Positions 20,962 to 29,777 are shown, counted from the stretch's first letter. The stretch is DNA of 64,000 bases from Gemmatimonadota bacterium (GCA_003222085.1 QHUK01000009.1:1-64000), one strand, 5' to 3'. Notes: generated by a model from the letters alone, not told the origin. Numbers and translations are program-made.

Positions 20962-22932
20962 TCAAGGCCCAGGCCCGCGCACGAACGCGACGATCCGCCG
21001 CTCCAGCTCCGCAAGCTCGACAGGTTTGACCAGAACCCGCTCTCGCGGCACCGGAGTGTTCCCCGGCTCGGCGAGCTGGGACACGTCGCCCGACAGGAAC
21101 AACACACGCGCCGCGAGCTCGGGCCGCTCCTCCTCGAGCTGCGCGTACAGCTCGACCCCGCCCATGCGGGGCATCCGCAGATCCGCGAGGATCACGTGCG
21201 CGGGTTGCGCTCGCAACCGGGCCAGCCCTTCCACACCGTCCGCCGCTTCGTCGACTGCGGCACCGCGGCGCGTCAGGTACCGCGCCATGGGCCGCCGCAC
21301 GGCCTCCTCGTCCTCCACGATCAGCACGCGGAGCCCCGCCAGCGAGCCGACGGCCGCCTGAGCGCCGGCAGCGTCGGGAGACGGAGCGGGAGCGGAGGCG
21401 GGGGCGGGGGCGGGGGCGGGGGCAGAAGAAGCGGAGTCCGGAGCTGAAACCGACGCGACTGGGAGCGACAGGACGAACCGCGCACCGAAACCGGCTGGCG
21501 AGGTCAGTGCGAGGTCGCCGCCGGCCTCCCGGGCGATCTGGCGCGAGACATAGAGCCCCAGCCCCGTGCCGTGGTGGCCCTTGGTGGTGGCGAACGGTCG
21601 GAACAGGCGCGGCGCGATCTCCGGCGCAACGCCTTTGCCGTTGTCCCCGACCGCCACCGACACCTGTGCGTCCTGAACCCAAGTGTCCACGGTGAGGTTG
21701 CGGGGGGGGGTGACCGCGCGGAGCGCGTCGATCGCATTGGCCAGGAGGTTGACCACGACCTGCTCGAGCCTGATGACGTCCCCCTGCACGGGTGGCAAGC
21801 TTGCGTCGAGCCGCCCCCCCACGGTGATCTCGTCCACTCCGAACCGATACGACACGAGATCGAGCGCCCCCCGCACCACGTCGTTGAGATTGACGTTGGT
21901 CACTTCGCGTTCGGTCGCGCGGACGAACCGCAACAGCCCGCGCAGGAGTTTGGTGGCGCGGCGCGCCTGGCGCAGGATCTGAGTCATCTCGCTGCGCTGC
22001 TCTCCCTCGAACGCGGGATCGGCGAGGCGGTTCTCGGCGTGGGCGGCGATCGCCATGAGGGGATTGTTCACCTCGTGCGCAACGCCGGCGAGCAACTCGC
22101 CCGCCGCGGCGAAGCGGCCCTGCTCTTCGGCCCGGTCGCTCAGCACACGGGTCATCGCATTGAAGTGCGCAGCCAGGCGGCCGAGCTCGTCGGACCCACG
22201 GACCGGGACCCCCACGGTGAGGTCGCCGTCGGCGACTTGCGCGAGGCCGGCCTCGAGCTCGCGCAGAGGGCGCCACACGCGTCGCCGTACGACGGAGACC
22301 AGGACGGTCAGTAACAACCCGCCCGTCACGAGCCATACGACGGTGTCGCGCTGGACGTCGTAGGCTGCGTCTCGGAGGGCGCGCTGCCGCGTCAGCAGAT
22401 CGCTCCGAGCGATCCCGGCGACCCCGGTCCGTTCATCGTCTGCCACCTGGTCAAGGTCGTCAATCACCCCGAGTCGCGCGGTGGTCGGCCGCCGTCCTGC
22501 TTGGAGGTCGGCGATGACGACCGCCAAGGCGGCCGCGACGCGTGAGATCGCCGCGTCCGTATGCGACAGGGCCGCGCGTAAATCCGGTGGGATCGGCGCA
22601 TCAGGTTGTACCGGCAGCGGCGCCTCGCCGATCTCCAGGAGCCGTTGCGCGGCCTTCACCGAGTCGGCCGGCAGGGTCGGGCTACGGACGATTCGGCGCA
22701 CGAGCGCCACGGCGTGATCAAGGGCACCATCCCGACGAGCCAGGATCTCGGCCGCCTCCGCCACGGCCTCGGTCACGGCACCGAGCGCCAGTGCCGGGCG
22801 GCTGATGCGGAAGTAGAGGTAAACCGGGAGGGCGCCGGCATACAGGCCGGCCACAAGGGCGACGGCGAGCAGCGTCACCCGCAGGCTGAGCGCCCTCCTC
22901 GCCGTTGGAGGAGCGAGTCGGCGGGGGGTCAT
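20962..22932 (-). CDS. Hybrid sensor histidine kinase with C-terminal receiver domain
   Basis: Membrane sensor of an unidentified signal. The 656-residue chain has TM1 (17-40), a helical extracytoplasmic sensor of about 155 residues without recognised fold, TM2 (198-216), HAMP (217-270), HisKA with phospho-acceptor H286 (AGVAHEVNNPLMAI), an HATPase domain (N-box NLLANAIDAL, G-boxes VGDNGKGV and GTGLGLYVS), an Ala-Pro linker, and a receiver domain (533-656) with phospho-acceptor D584 and K636. ATG 22932 was chosen because it opens just before TM1. No separate response regulator or Hpt protein is nearby, so the output path is unknown. Confidence 0.93.
   Translation of the reverse strand: MTPRRLAPPTARRALSLRVTLLAVALVAGLYAGALPVYLYFRISRPALALGAVTEAVAEAAEILARRDGALDHAVALVRRIVRSPTLPADSVKAAQRLLEIGEAPLPVQPDAPIPPDLRAALSHTDAAISRVAAALAVVIADLQAGRRPTTARLGVIDDLDQVADDERTGVAGIARSDLLTRQRALRDAAYDVQRDTVVWLVTGGLLLTVLVSVVRRRVWRPLRELEAGLAQVADGDLTVGVPVRGSDELGRLAAHFNAMTRVLSDRAEEQGRFAAAGELLAGVAHEVNNPLMAIAAHAENRLADPAFEGEQRSEMTQILRQARRATKLLRGLLRFVRATEREVTNVNLNDVVRGALDLVSYRFGVDEITVGGRLDASLPPVQGDVIRLEQVVVNLLANAIDALRAVTPPRNLTVDTWVQDAQVSVAVGDNGKGVAPEIAPRLFRPFATTKGHHGTGLGLYVSRQIAREAGGDLALTSPAGFGARFVLSLPVASVSAPDSASSAPAPAPAPASAPAPSPDAAGAQAAVGSLAGLRVLIVEDEEAVRRPMARYLTRRGAAVDEAADGVEGLARLRAQPAHVILADLRMPRMGGVELYAQLEEERPELAARVLFLSGDVSQLAEPGNTPVPRERVLVKPVELAELERRIVAFVRGPGP
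21383..21424. repeat. GC-rich hexamer run coding the Ala-Pro linker of the kinase
   Basis: Four to five GGGGGC units follow degenerate GGAGCG copies. On the minus strand they encode the alternating Ala-Pro linker between the kinase and receiver domains. The plus strand carries several G5 tracts and could form a G-quadruplex. Confidence 0.7.
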
Positions 22933-23107
22933 GACAAGGGCAGCGTGAGGGTACCGGACATAGTTCACCCCCTCATCCGCGCGTGCACGCGAACGTCGCG
23001 ATGACAACCAGCCTAAGATACGCGGCCGCCCGGCGCTGACTAGCGGGGCCGCGCCGGACCCCTCACATTTGCTTCCGCGCCTCGATGACCGTAGGGAGGA
23101 AGGCCGC

Positions 23108-23536
23108 ATGGCGAGCGACCCCGGCGAGCGAATGAAGATCGTGATCGGCTACGCGGTGTGGGCTACGCTGTGCGCCGCCGCGGCCGGAGTCGCGCTCTCC
23201 CTCATCCACACGTGGTTTTTCAGCTACCACGCGACACGACCGGGATTCTGGCGGACGCTGCTCGAAGACGCCGCCGTGACGATCGGCATCGCCGCGGGGC
23301 AGGGCGCCGTCGCCCTGGTGACGGGCAGCGTGCTCACCCAGTTCGGACGCGGCCTGCACGCGACGGTGCTCCTCGGGCTGCTGGTCGGGCTGTTCGACTT
23401 CGTGATGAACTTCCTGCAGATGGCCGTGCCTCGGACCGAGCTCGGCTGGATTCCCGATCTGGTCATCCTGGCGGCGGCCACGATCGCCATCACGGCCTTC
23501 GGATCCCGTTCCGCCAGCGCGTCGCCTCCCCCGTGA
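23108..23536 (+). CDS. Predicted integral membrane protein, function unknown
   Basis: Not recognised as a named family. The 142-residue protein has about four hydrophobic segments (near 9-32, 45-68, 76-97 and 110-132) and a short Ser/Pro tail. ATG 23108 follows a GGGAGGAAGG ribosome-binding site at good distance; an internal ATG at 23132 is possible but less well placed. It is divergent from the histidine kinase across a 175-nt gap that should hold both promoters, and overlaps the following DUF2339 gene by 4 nt, so the two probably work together. Confidence 0.72.
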   Translation: MASDPGERMKIVIGYAVWATLCAAAAGVALSLIHTWFFSYHATRPGFWRTLLEDAAVTIGIAAGQGAVALVTGSVLTQFGRGLHATVLLGLLVGLFDFVMNFLQMAVPRTELGWIPDLVILAAATIAITAFGSRSASASPPP

Positions 23537-25404
23537 GCGACGAGCAGCACGACGCGCTCCAACGACTCGAGCGGCGGGTCGAAGTGCTGGAGCAGGTGGT
23601 GCGGCGGCTGCTCGCGTCCGGGGCCGCTGCCGAGCGCATCGCCGCGGCACCCGCGCCCCCCCCTCTCCCCGCTCCGCCCCGGCGCGCTCAGCCGACCCCA
23701 GACCCAGCCCCCGAATCGCCGCTGTCCTCGTCACCACCACCCCCGGCCGCCGACTTCGAGCAATGGTTCGGCCAGCGCGGCCTGTTGGTGGTGGGCGTGC
23801 TCGCGCTGCTGACGGCGGCAGGCTTCTTCCTGAAGTACGCCTTCGATCGCGGCTGGATCGCTCCGGTGGTCCGCTCGCTGCTCGCGATCGTGGCCGGTAT
23901 CGCACTGGGCGCGTGGGGGGAAGCGCGCATCCGCGGCGGGTTGCGGCGCTACGGCGCGGCGATGATCGGCGCCGGCGGAGGCCTCGCGTACCTCGGTCTG
24001 TGGGCAGCCGCCGGGCCGTACGGGTTGCTCGAGCGTCGTATCGGCGTGCTCCTCCTCGCTGCGTGCACGATCGTCGTGACCCTGCTCGCGCTGCGTCACG
24101 AGATCGAGGGACTGGCGATCTGGGCGCTCGCCGGCGCGTACCTGGCTCCGATCCTGCTCCCCCCGCCGACGCCCAACCCCGAAGCCTTCCTGGGGTACCT
24201 CGAAGTGATCGGCCTCGGCACCGGCCTCCTCGCCTATACGATGAGCTGGCGCCGAGCGTTCGACCTGGCACTCGCCGGCTACTTCCTCCTGGCCCCGGCC
24301 GGAGCTGCCCGACTGCTATCCAGCGCGGTCGGCTGCTGGTTTCTCGCCGCCGGCGCGCTGCTGACCCTGCACGTCACGCGACGGCGCGCCTGGCCGGAGG
24401 CGCGGGTCGGGTTCCTGGTGCTCGCGTGGGTCCTGCTCGCTGTCGCGATCGCCGGCATGAGCGACGGCCCCGAGCCGCGGCTCTGGCTCGCCGTCGCCGC
24501 GGCATTCGCGATCGCAGCCCTGCTGTGGTGGCAGGAGCTCGACTTGAATCGGCTCAGAGCCCCCGACGAAGCCCTGCTGTTCGTCGTGAATCCCTTCGTG
24601 CTGCTCGGACTCGTGGCGATGGCGGATCCCAAGTTGCTCGACCGGGAGCCGGCCCTGTTACCCGGACTGCTGGCGGCTGTGTATCTCGGCGTCGGCTGGG
24701 CCCGACGCGCCACCCCGCACCTGGTCATGGGATTTGCGCTGGCCGCCTGGGCGGTCGCGGCACAGGGGAGCCCGCCCACGGTCGTCGTCGGCTGGACCGC
24801 GCTCGCTCTGGCGGGGCTCGCGGCCGAGCAACTGGGCGGCCGGCCGGGCGGGCGGCTCGCCGCGCTCGGGCTCGCCCTGCTCGCGTTCCCCTGTCTCTTC
24901 GGCGTGGCCCTCTGGTCCCGACCGTCGGACGCCACGACCTTCAGCGATGCCTGGGCGCTGGCCCTGTACGGCTACGTCGCGGGCACGGCACTGGCCGCGC
25001 GCCGCTGGAACGCGGGAGTGAAGCACCCGGGGACTGCGCGCTGGACCGCGCGCGGCGAAGAGCTGCTCTGGGTGCTGTGCGGAGCGGCGGTGTTTGCGGG
25101 CGGGTCGGTCGAGCTGCCGCGCTACTTCGGAGAGCGCGCTCCCCTCGCCGGGGACCTCGCCCTGAGTGTCTTCTGGCTGGTCTACGCGGCCGCCATTGTA
25201 CGAATCGGGTTCCAGCGCGACCGCAAAGACGTCCGCTCGGCCGGGCTTGCGGTCGCCGCAGGCGCGGGACTCAAGATCGTGCTCTACGACCTCTCGAACC
25301 TCGAGGCGTTGTACCGGATCGCGTCGTTTTTCGCCCTCGCCCTCATCGCGCTGGCGGTTGCTTACGCGTACAACAGAAGGGCGGCGTCAAGCAGAGACGT
25401 CTAA
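23533..25404 (+). CDS. DUF2339-family polytopic membrane protein
   Basis: Large inner-membrane protein of unknown role. The 623-residue product starts with a short coiled coil (LQRLERRVEVLEQVVRRLL), then a Pro/Ala-rich stretch (about 38-76), then some 18-20 hydrophobic helices. The signature block FEQWFGQRGLLVVGVLALLTAAGFFLKYAFDRGWI followed by R.L.A...GIALG.WGE is characteristic of DUF2339. The GTG start overlaps the upstream gene (GTGA). The last six residues (ASSRDV) and the stop are encoded by the left arm of a period-13 hairpin. Confidence 0.88.
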   Translation: MSDEQHDALQRLERRVEVLEQVVRRLLASGAAAERIAAAPAPPPLPAPPRRAQPTPDPAPESPLSSSPPPPAADFEQWFGQRGLLVVGVLALLTAAGFFLKYAFDRGWIAPVVRSLLAIVAGIALGAWGEARIRGGLRRYGAAMIGAGGGLAYLGLWAAAGPYGLLERRIGVLLLAACTIVVTLLALRHEIEGLAIWALAGAYLAPILLPPPTPNPEAFLGYLEVIGLGTGLLAYTMSWRRAFDLALAGYFLLAPAGAARLLSSAVGCWFLAAGALLTLHVTRRRAWPEARVGFLVLAWVLLAVAIAGMSDGPEPRLWLAVAAAFAIAALLWWQELDLNRLRAPDEALLFVVNPFVLLGLVAMADPKLLDREPALLPGLLAAVYLGVGWARRATPHLVMGFALAAWAVAAQGSPPTVVVGWTALALAGLAAEQLGGRPGGRLAALGLALLAFPCLFGVALWSRPSDATTFSDAWALALYGYVAGTALAARRWNAGVKHPGTARWTARGEELLWVLCGAAVFAGGSVELPRYFGERAPLAGDLALSVFWLVYAAAIVRIGFQRDRKDVRSAGLAVAAGAGLKIVLYDLSNLEALYRIASFFALALIALAVAYAYNRRAASSRDV

Positions 25405-25500
25405 CGCAGACGTCAAGCAGAGGCGTCGAACAGAACCGTGACTACGGTCCTGCTTGACGTTGTTGTGCGACGTTTCTGCGCGACGTCTTTACTCGACGTC
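25384..25500. repeat. Period-13 hairpin element at the DUF2339/dcd convergent junction
   Basis: The left arm has four 13-nt words starting at 25384, 25397, 25410 and 25423, each opening with RCGTC and ending in a GCAGAG-like string. The centre is a small palindrome (25435-25448, ACCGT-GACT-ACGGT). The right arm has four 13-nt words starting at 25448, 25461, 25474 and 25487, each ending in GACGT. It spans from inside the DUF2339 coding end to the dcd stop codon. Confidence 0.85.
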
Positions 25501-25501
25501 G

Positions 25502-26062
25502 TTACAGTTTCGGCAACGTGATCCCTTTTTGACCCTGATATTTGCCTTTCTTGTCTTTGTAGCTGACCTCGCACTCGTCTCCCTCGTCGGCCGTGAAGAA
25601 CAGCACCTGGGCAATCCCCTCGTTGGCGTAGATCTTCGCGGGGAGGGGCGTCGTGTTCGAGATCTCCAGCGTGACGAAGCCCTCCCACTCGGGCTCGAAC
25701 GGCGTCACGTTGGTGATGATGCCGCAGCGGGCGTACGTGCTCTTGCCGACGCAGATCGTCAGGACGTTACGGGGAATGCGGAAATATTCGACGGATCGGG
25801 CGAGGGCGAAGGAATTCGGCGGCACGATACACACGTCGCCCGTGAACTCGACGAACGATTTCGTATCGAAGCGCTTGGGATCCACCACCGCCGAGAGCGC
25901 GTTGGTGAAGATTTTGAACTCGGGTGCGACCCGCATGTCGTAGCCGTAGGACGAGACGCCGTAGGAGATCACACCCGCGCGCGACTGGTTTTCCGCGAAC
26001 GGCTCGATCATGCGGCGCTCGGTCGCCATGCGTCGGATCCAGCGATCGGACTTGATGGACAT
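25502..26062 (-). CDS. dcd: dCTP deaminase
   Basis: Deaminates dCTP to dUTP (or further to dUMP in the bifunctional form). The 186-residue trimeric dUTPase-fold protein shows the [12 protein letters not shown] segment, [10 protein letters not shown] with substrate-binding serine and arginine, [19 protein letters not shown] with the catalytic glutamate, and the C-terminal [11 protein letters not shown] closing strand. ATG 26062 is preferred over an in-frame start 30 nt upstream because a TATATT box ends 8 nt before it. Whether it is the mono- or bifunctional enzyme is not decided. Confidence 0.94.
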   Translation of the reverse strand: MSIKSDRWIRRMATERRMIEPFAENQSRAGVISYGVSSYGYDMRVAPEFKIFTNALSAVVDPKRFDTKSFVEFTGDVCIVPPNSFALARSVEYFRIPRNVLTICVGKSTYARCGIITNVTPFEPEWEGFVTLEISNTTPLPAKIYANEGIAQVLFFTADEGDECEVSYKDKKGKYQGQKGITLPKL

Positions 26063-26070
26063 GGGGCGGC

Positions 26071-26076
26071 AATATA
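26071..26076 (-). promoter_or_regulatory. Candidate -10 element of dcd
   Basis: TATATT on the minus strand, 8 nt before the dcd ATG. No convincing -35 box was found at 16-18 nt spacing. The position fits the short-leader pattern seen at mdh, arcC and kdsB. Confidence 0.35.
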
Positions 26077-26110
26077 TCGGCGGCGTCGGCACTTACGCCA
26101 CTCGATTCGG

Positions 26111-26139
26111 TTGACAAGGCCGTCGCGTCCGAATACGTT
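26111..26139 (+). promoter_or_regulatory. Promoter of the nuo operon
   Basis: A perfect TTGACA (26111-26116), 17-nt spacer and TACGTT (26134-26139), 34 nt before the nuoA ATG. The leader carries one near-exact 13-nt word of the period-13 repeat family (26145-26157) and a GTGAA-TTTT-TTCAC inverted repeat (26153-26166). Confidence 0.6.
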
Positions 26140-26173
26140 TCGACGGGTCAAGTGAATTTTTTCACGAACTCAC

Positions 26174-26551
26174 ATGAACCAGCCCTATCTCTCCTTCCTG
26201 CTGCTGCTCGGTTTCGTCGCGCTCAACGCAGCACTGTTGATCGGGCTGTCGCACCTCCTCGCTCCCCACAAGCCCACCCCCCTCAAGGACAGCCCGTACG
26301 AAAGCGGCATGCCGCCGCTCGGCAACGCGCGTGAGCGCTTTTCGGTGAAGTTCTACCTCGTCGCGATGCTGTTCATCATTTTCGACATCGAGACGGTGTT
26401 CCTGATTCCCTGGGGAACGATTTATTTCGGGGGCGGGGGGGTCGGAGGGCCGAGCACGGGGTTCCTCCTCGTCGAGATGCTGGTGTTCATGGTCATCCTG
26501 GCGGTCGGCTACGTGTACGTCTGGAAGCGCGGGGCGTTCGAGTGGAATTGA
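26174..26551 (+). CDS. nuoA: NADH-quinone oxidoreductase subunit A
   Basis: Small membrane-arm subunit at the junction with the peripheral arm. 125 residues, three helices (about 7-28, 60-82 and 94-114). The conserved first loop SPYESGMPPLGNARERFSVKFY and FDIETVFLIPW are present. The ribosome-binding site is weak. It is separated from nuoB by a 102-nt spacer that holds a period-13 hairpin, unlike the rest of the operon where genes touch or overlap. Confidence 0.95.
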   Translation: MNQPYLSFLLLLGFVALNAALLIGLSHLLAPHKPTPLKDSPYESGMPPLGNARERFSVKFYLVAMLFIIFDIETVFLIPWGTIYFGGGGVGGPSTGFLLVEMLVFMVILAVGYVYVWKRGAFEWN

Positions 26552-26648
26552 GACGTCAAGCGAACGCGTCAAGTGAATGCGTAGCACAAGGACGTCGCCC
26601 GACGCAGTTGCGCGACGCCTCCGCGAGACGTTTCTGCTAGACGGGGTA
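26552..26648 (+). repeat. Period-13 hairpin element between nuoA and nuoB
   Basis: Left words start at 26553, 26566, 26579 and 26592 (ACGTCAAGCGAAC, GCGTCAAGTGAAT, and so on). Right words start at 26598, 26611, 26624 and 26637 (CCCGACGCAGTTG, CGCGACGCCTCCG, CGAGACGTTTCTG, ...). It has the same period and related words as the element at 25384. It begins at the nuoA stop and ends 5 nt before the nuoB start region. Confidence 0.82.
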
Positions 26649-26653
26649 CCCTG

Positions 26654-27274
26654 ATGAAGCGCGTCAACGAGACCAAGGAAGTCGCCGGCCAGAGCCCCAA
26701 CTACCTGCTCGCCAAGTTCCAGGCCTTGGTCGATTGGGCCGTGAACGCGTCCCGCGCCAACTCGTTGTGGCCGATGCCGTTCGGCACGGCCTGCTGCGCC
26801 ATCGAGTTCATGGCCACCGCCGCCAGCCGTTACGACTTCGCCCGCTTCGGGATGGAGCGGCAGGCCTTCTCCCCGCGGCAGGCGGACGTGTTGATCTGCG
26901 CCGGCCGGCTGCCCTTCAAGCTCGCCCCGGTCATCCGGCGGATCTACGACCAGATGCCCCAGCCCAAATGGGTCATCTCGATGGGGGCGTGCGCGTCCAC
27001 CGGCGGCATTTTCGACAACTACGCGATGGTGCAGGGCATCGACACGATCGTCCCGGTGGACGTCTACGTCCCCGGCTGCCCGCCACGCCCGGAAGGGCTG
27101 TTGTACGGCGTGCTCCTGCTGCACAAGAAGATCAAAGGCGAGTCGCTGTTCGACCGCGTCCCGCGTCGCGAGGAGCAGCCGCTCGACGACCGCGGCCTGC
27201 GACTCCCCCCCGAGCAGATCGACGAGATCTCGGAGCCGTTCGGCAACTCCGTCCACCAGTTCCGCTCGTCGTGA
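26654..27274 (+). CDS. nuoB: NADH-quinone oxidoreductase subunit B
   Basis: Carries cluster N2, the last iron-sulfur centre before quinone. The four ligands are C47 and C48 (adjacent, [11 protein letters not shown]), C113 ([10 protein letters not shown]) and C142 (VPGCPPRPE). 206 residues with a C-terminal extension beyond the core that is common in several phyla. The stop is overlapped by the nuoC GTG. Confidence 0.96.
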   Translation: MKRVNETKEVAGQSPNYLLAKFQALVDWAVNASRANSLWPMPFGTACCAIEFMATAASRYDFARFGMERQAFSPRQADVLICAGRLPFKLAPVIRRIYDQMPQPKWVISMGACASTGGIFDNYAMVQGIDTIVPVDVYVPGCPPRPEGLLYGVLLLHKKIKGESLFDRVPRREEQPLDDRGLRLPPEQIDEISEPFGNSVHQFRSS

Positions 27275-27888
27275 ACCCCACCGTCGACGCCCTGCGAGCG
27301 ACCTTCGGCAACGCGATCGGCCGCGGGCTCGAGTCGTGCGGCGACACCATCGTCTACGTCGCGCGCGAAGCCCTGCTCGACGCGATGACGTGGCTGCGCG
27401 ATACGCCGGAGCAGGGCTACGACTACCTCGTCGACGTCACGGCGGTCGAGTACCGTGACCGCGAGCGACTGCTCGAGGTGGTGTACCAGCTGCGATCGCT
27501 CGCCCGCCGCGCCGACCTGCGTATCAAAGTCGAGCTCGACCCGCACGGCGACCTGACCGTCGATTCCGTCGTGCCGCTGTGGCGGGGCGCCGATTGGCTG
27601 GAGCGGGAGACGTACGACATGTTCGGCGTCACCTTCCGCGGTCACCCCGATCTGCGGCGCATTCTCATGTGGGAGACCTACGCCGAAGGCTACCCGCTGC
27701 GGAAGGACTTTCCCCTGCGGGGCCGCTTCAGCCGCGCCGAGCAGGTCCGGCAGGCGCTGGGCGCCAACCCCGAGGCGCACTACTCGATGGAGGAGCTGTC
27801 GATCGCCGAGGCCTACGACGAGCTCCCGGCCGACATGAAGGAGCGGCTGCGCCACGGCGAGCGCGGTAAGCTCCCCGACACCGAATGA
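27271..27888 (+). CDS. nuoC: NADH-quinone oxidoreductase subunit C
   Basis: Peripheral-arm 30-kDa-type subunit. From the GTG overlapping nuoB the product is 205 residues, with the signature [41 protein letters not shown] near 108-150. nuoC and nuoD are separate genes here, not fused as in E. coli. Overlaps nuoD by 4 nt. Confidence 0.95.
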   Translation: MNPTVDALRATFGNAIGRGLESCGDTIVYVAREALLDAMTWLRDTPEQGYDYLVDVTAVEYRDRERLLEVVYQLRSLARRADLRIKVELDPHGDLTVDSVVPLWRGADWLERETYDMFGVTFRGHPDLRRILMWETYAEGYPLRKDFPLRGRFSRAEQVRQALGANPEAHYSMEELSIAEAYDELPADMKERLRHGERGKLPDTE

Positions 27889-29174
27889 GCAAGCGCACCG
27901 TCGAGCTCGACCTTGCGACCCCGGGCCTGGACGCCCGGGGCCAGCCGGTCCGGGTACCCCTCGGGGTCGGCGACGCCCCCGATGCGACGCCCCCGGAGCC
28001 CGATCTCACGGGCGAGCACATGTTGATCAACCTCGGGCCTCAGCACCCAGCGACTCACGGGGTGCTGCGGCTCGTGGTCGAGCTCGACGGCGAGACCGTG
28101 GTCCGGGTGATCCCCCATCTCGGCTATCTCCATTCCGGCTTCGAAAAGCTGGGGGAGTACCGCCATTACAACCAGATCATCCCGCTCACCGACCGCACCG
28201 ACTACCTCTCGCCCATGGCGAACAACGTCGGCTTCGCGCTCGCCGCCGAGAAGCTGATGGGCATTGAGATCACGCCGCGCTGCACGGTGCTGCGGGTGAT
28301 GGCGTGCGAGATGAGCCGGATCATCTCGCACATGGTCTGGCTCGGGACGACGTCGATCGACCTCGGCGCGTTCACGCCGTTTCTCTGGGCGTTTCAGGAG
28401 CGCGAGCGGATCTACAACCTCCAGGAGATGTGGACGGGCGCCCGCCTCACCACCAGCGTGACGCGCGTGGGCGGCATGATGGCCGACATCCCCGACGACT
28501 TCGTCGCCGGGCTGCGCGAATTCACCCAGACCTTTCCCCGGACGTTGAGCGAGATCGATCGCGTGCTGACGCGGAACGGCGTGTGGGTCGGCCGCACCCA
28601 GGGCGTGGGCGCGCTCACCGCAGCGGAGGCGATCAACCACTCGCTGTCGGGCCCGATGCTGCGCGCCTCGGGCGTCCCCTACGACGTGCGCCGGGACCAG
28701 CCGTACCTCGACTACGAGACGTACGACTTCGACGTCGTGGTGGGCGAGCACGGCGATGTGTACGACCGCTACCTCGTGCGCCTCGAGGAGTGCTCCCAGT
28801 CGAATCGCATCCTGCAGCAGGCGCTCGTGCGGCTCCCCGACGGCCCCGTCAACGTGGCCGACCCGCGGGTGATCCTCCCTCCCAAGTCGCGCGCCATGAA
28901 CGACATGGAGGCGATGATCTACCATTTCAAGCAGGTCATGGAGGGCGTGAAGGCACCGGTGGGCGAGGCCTACGTCGGGATCGAGAACCCCAAGGGCGAG
29001 CTCGGCAACTACCTGGTGTCGGACGGCAGCGCGAAGCCCGTGCGGTGGCGCATCCGGCCACCGTCCTTCATCAACCTCTCGGCGCTGTCCAAGATGGCGG
29101 AGGGGCACCTGCTGAGCGACCTGATCGCGATCAACGCGTCGGTCGACATCGTCATGGGCGAGGTGGATCGATGA
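27885..29174 (+). CDS. nuoD: NADH-quinone oxidoreductase subunit D
   Basis: 49-kDa-type subunit forming the quinone site with NuoB. 429 residues; the conserved core starts at INLGPQHPATHGVLRLVVELDGE (about 47) and ends in SFINLSALSKMAEGHLLSDLIAINASVDIVMGEVDR. The 45 residues before the core are longer than usual and partly encoded by a perfect CCCCGGGC/GCCCGGGG hairpin, giving an ATPGLDARGQP stretch. Start ATG overlaps nuoC. Confidence 0.96.
   Translation: MSKRTVELDLATPGLDARGQPVRVPLGVGDAPDATPPEPDLTGEHMLINLGPQHPATHGVLRLVVELDGETVVRVIPHLGYLHSGFEKLGEYRHYNQIIPLTDRTDYLSPMANNVGFALAAEKLMGIEITPRCTVLRVMACEMSRIISHMVWLGTTSIDLGAFTPFLWAFQERERIYNLQEMWTGARLTTSVTRVGGMMADIPDDFVAGLREFTQTFPRTLSEIDRVLTRNGVWVGRTQGVGALTAAEAINHSLSGPMLRASGVPYDVRRDQPYLDYETYDFDVVVGEHGDVYDRYLVRLEECSQSNRILQQALVRLPDGPVNVADPRVILPPKSRAMNDMEAMIYHFKQVMEGVKAPVGEAYVGIENPKGELGNYLVSDGSAKPVRWRIRPPSFINLSALSKMAEGHLLSDLIAINASVDIVMGEVDR
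27919..27940 (+). repeat. CCCCGGGC hairpin in the 5' coding region of nuoD
   Basis: A perfect 8-bp stem CCCCGGGC / GCCCGGGG with a 6-nt loop, 35 nt after the nuoD start. The same stem occurs three times at 55657-55827 around the mqnE 3' end. Confidence 0.75.
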
Positions 29175-29692
29175 GCGTCGGCGCGCATCCGACGCCGCAG
29201 CCGGGCACGGAAGAATACCAGCCGGTGTTCGTGGGCAAGGCGCTCGAGCAGCTGGGCGAGATCCTGACGCGCTATCCGACCAGGCAGGCGGCCCTCCTGC
29301 CCGCGCTGTGGCTCGTGCAGCAGGCCCGCGGCTGGATCTCCGACCGCAACATGGCCGAGGTCGCCGAGGTGCTGGGGTTGACGCCGGCGTACGTGAAGGG
29401 TGTCGTGACGTTCTACACCATGTATCACCAGCACCCGGTGGGGCGGCACTTCGTGCAGGTGTGCACGACGTCGCCGTGCAACATCTGCGGCGCCGAGGCG
29501 GTCGTGAAGGCGTTCCTCGACGCGACCGGCGCCAAGGAGCTCGGCGCCACCAGCCCCGACGGCAAGTGGACGGTGATCGAGGTGGAATGCCTGGGGGCCT
29601 GCGGGTTCGCGACGCCGGTGCTCATCAACGACGACTTCATCGAGTCCGTCACACCGGACAAGGTCTCGGACCTCGTGAGGAAGTACAAATGA
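29171..29692 (+). CDS. nuoE: NADH-quinone oxidoreductase subunit E
   Basis: 24-kDa-type subunit with [2Fe-2S] cluster N1a. Ligands C98 and C103 (CTTSPC) and C140 and C144 (CLGAC) have the standard spacing. 173 residues, ATG start overlapping nuoD. The stop codon is immediately followed by a heptamer hairpin that separates it from nuoF. Confidence 0.95.
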   Translation: MSVGAHPTPQPGTEEYQPVFVGKALEQLGEILTRYPTRQAALLPALWLVQQARGWISDRNMAEVAEVLGLTPAYVKGVVTFYTMYHQHPVGRHFVQVCTTSPCNICGAEAVVKAFLDATGAKELGATSPDGKWTVIEVECLGACGFATPVLINDDFIESVTPDKVSDLVRKYK

Positions 29693-29762
29693 GAACCGAA
29701 CGCGGAAGTCGGAACGCGGAAGTCGGAACACGCTGTTCCGCGTTCCGCGTTCCACGTTCCAC
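29693..29762 (+). repeat. Heptamer hairpin element between nuoE and nuoF, words GCGGAAC/GCGGAAG
   Basis: The left part reads GAACCGA, ACGCGGA, AGTCGGA, ACGCGGA, AGTCGGA (29693-29727) and the right GTTCCGC, GTTCCGC, GTTCCAC, GTTCCAC (29735-29762). The 28-nt arms (29702-29729 and 29735-29762) match at 22 of 28 with a 5-nt loop. It starts right after the nuoE stop and ends 15 nt before the nuoF ATG. Confidence 0.88.
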
Positions 29763-29777
29763 CTTCGGGATGGTCTG

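Noticed and set aside
21383-21424. Assembly error in the GGGGGC run of the kinase
   Set aside because: The frame is kept through the run and yields a sensible Ala-Pro linker between two intact domains.
22933-23107. Small gene in the gap between the histidine kinase and the membrane protein
   Set aside because: The gap is only 175 nt and divergent, so it most likely holds the two promoters. An upstream in-frame extension of the kinase into it has no hydrophobic or conserved character.
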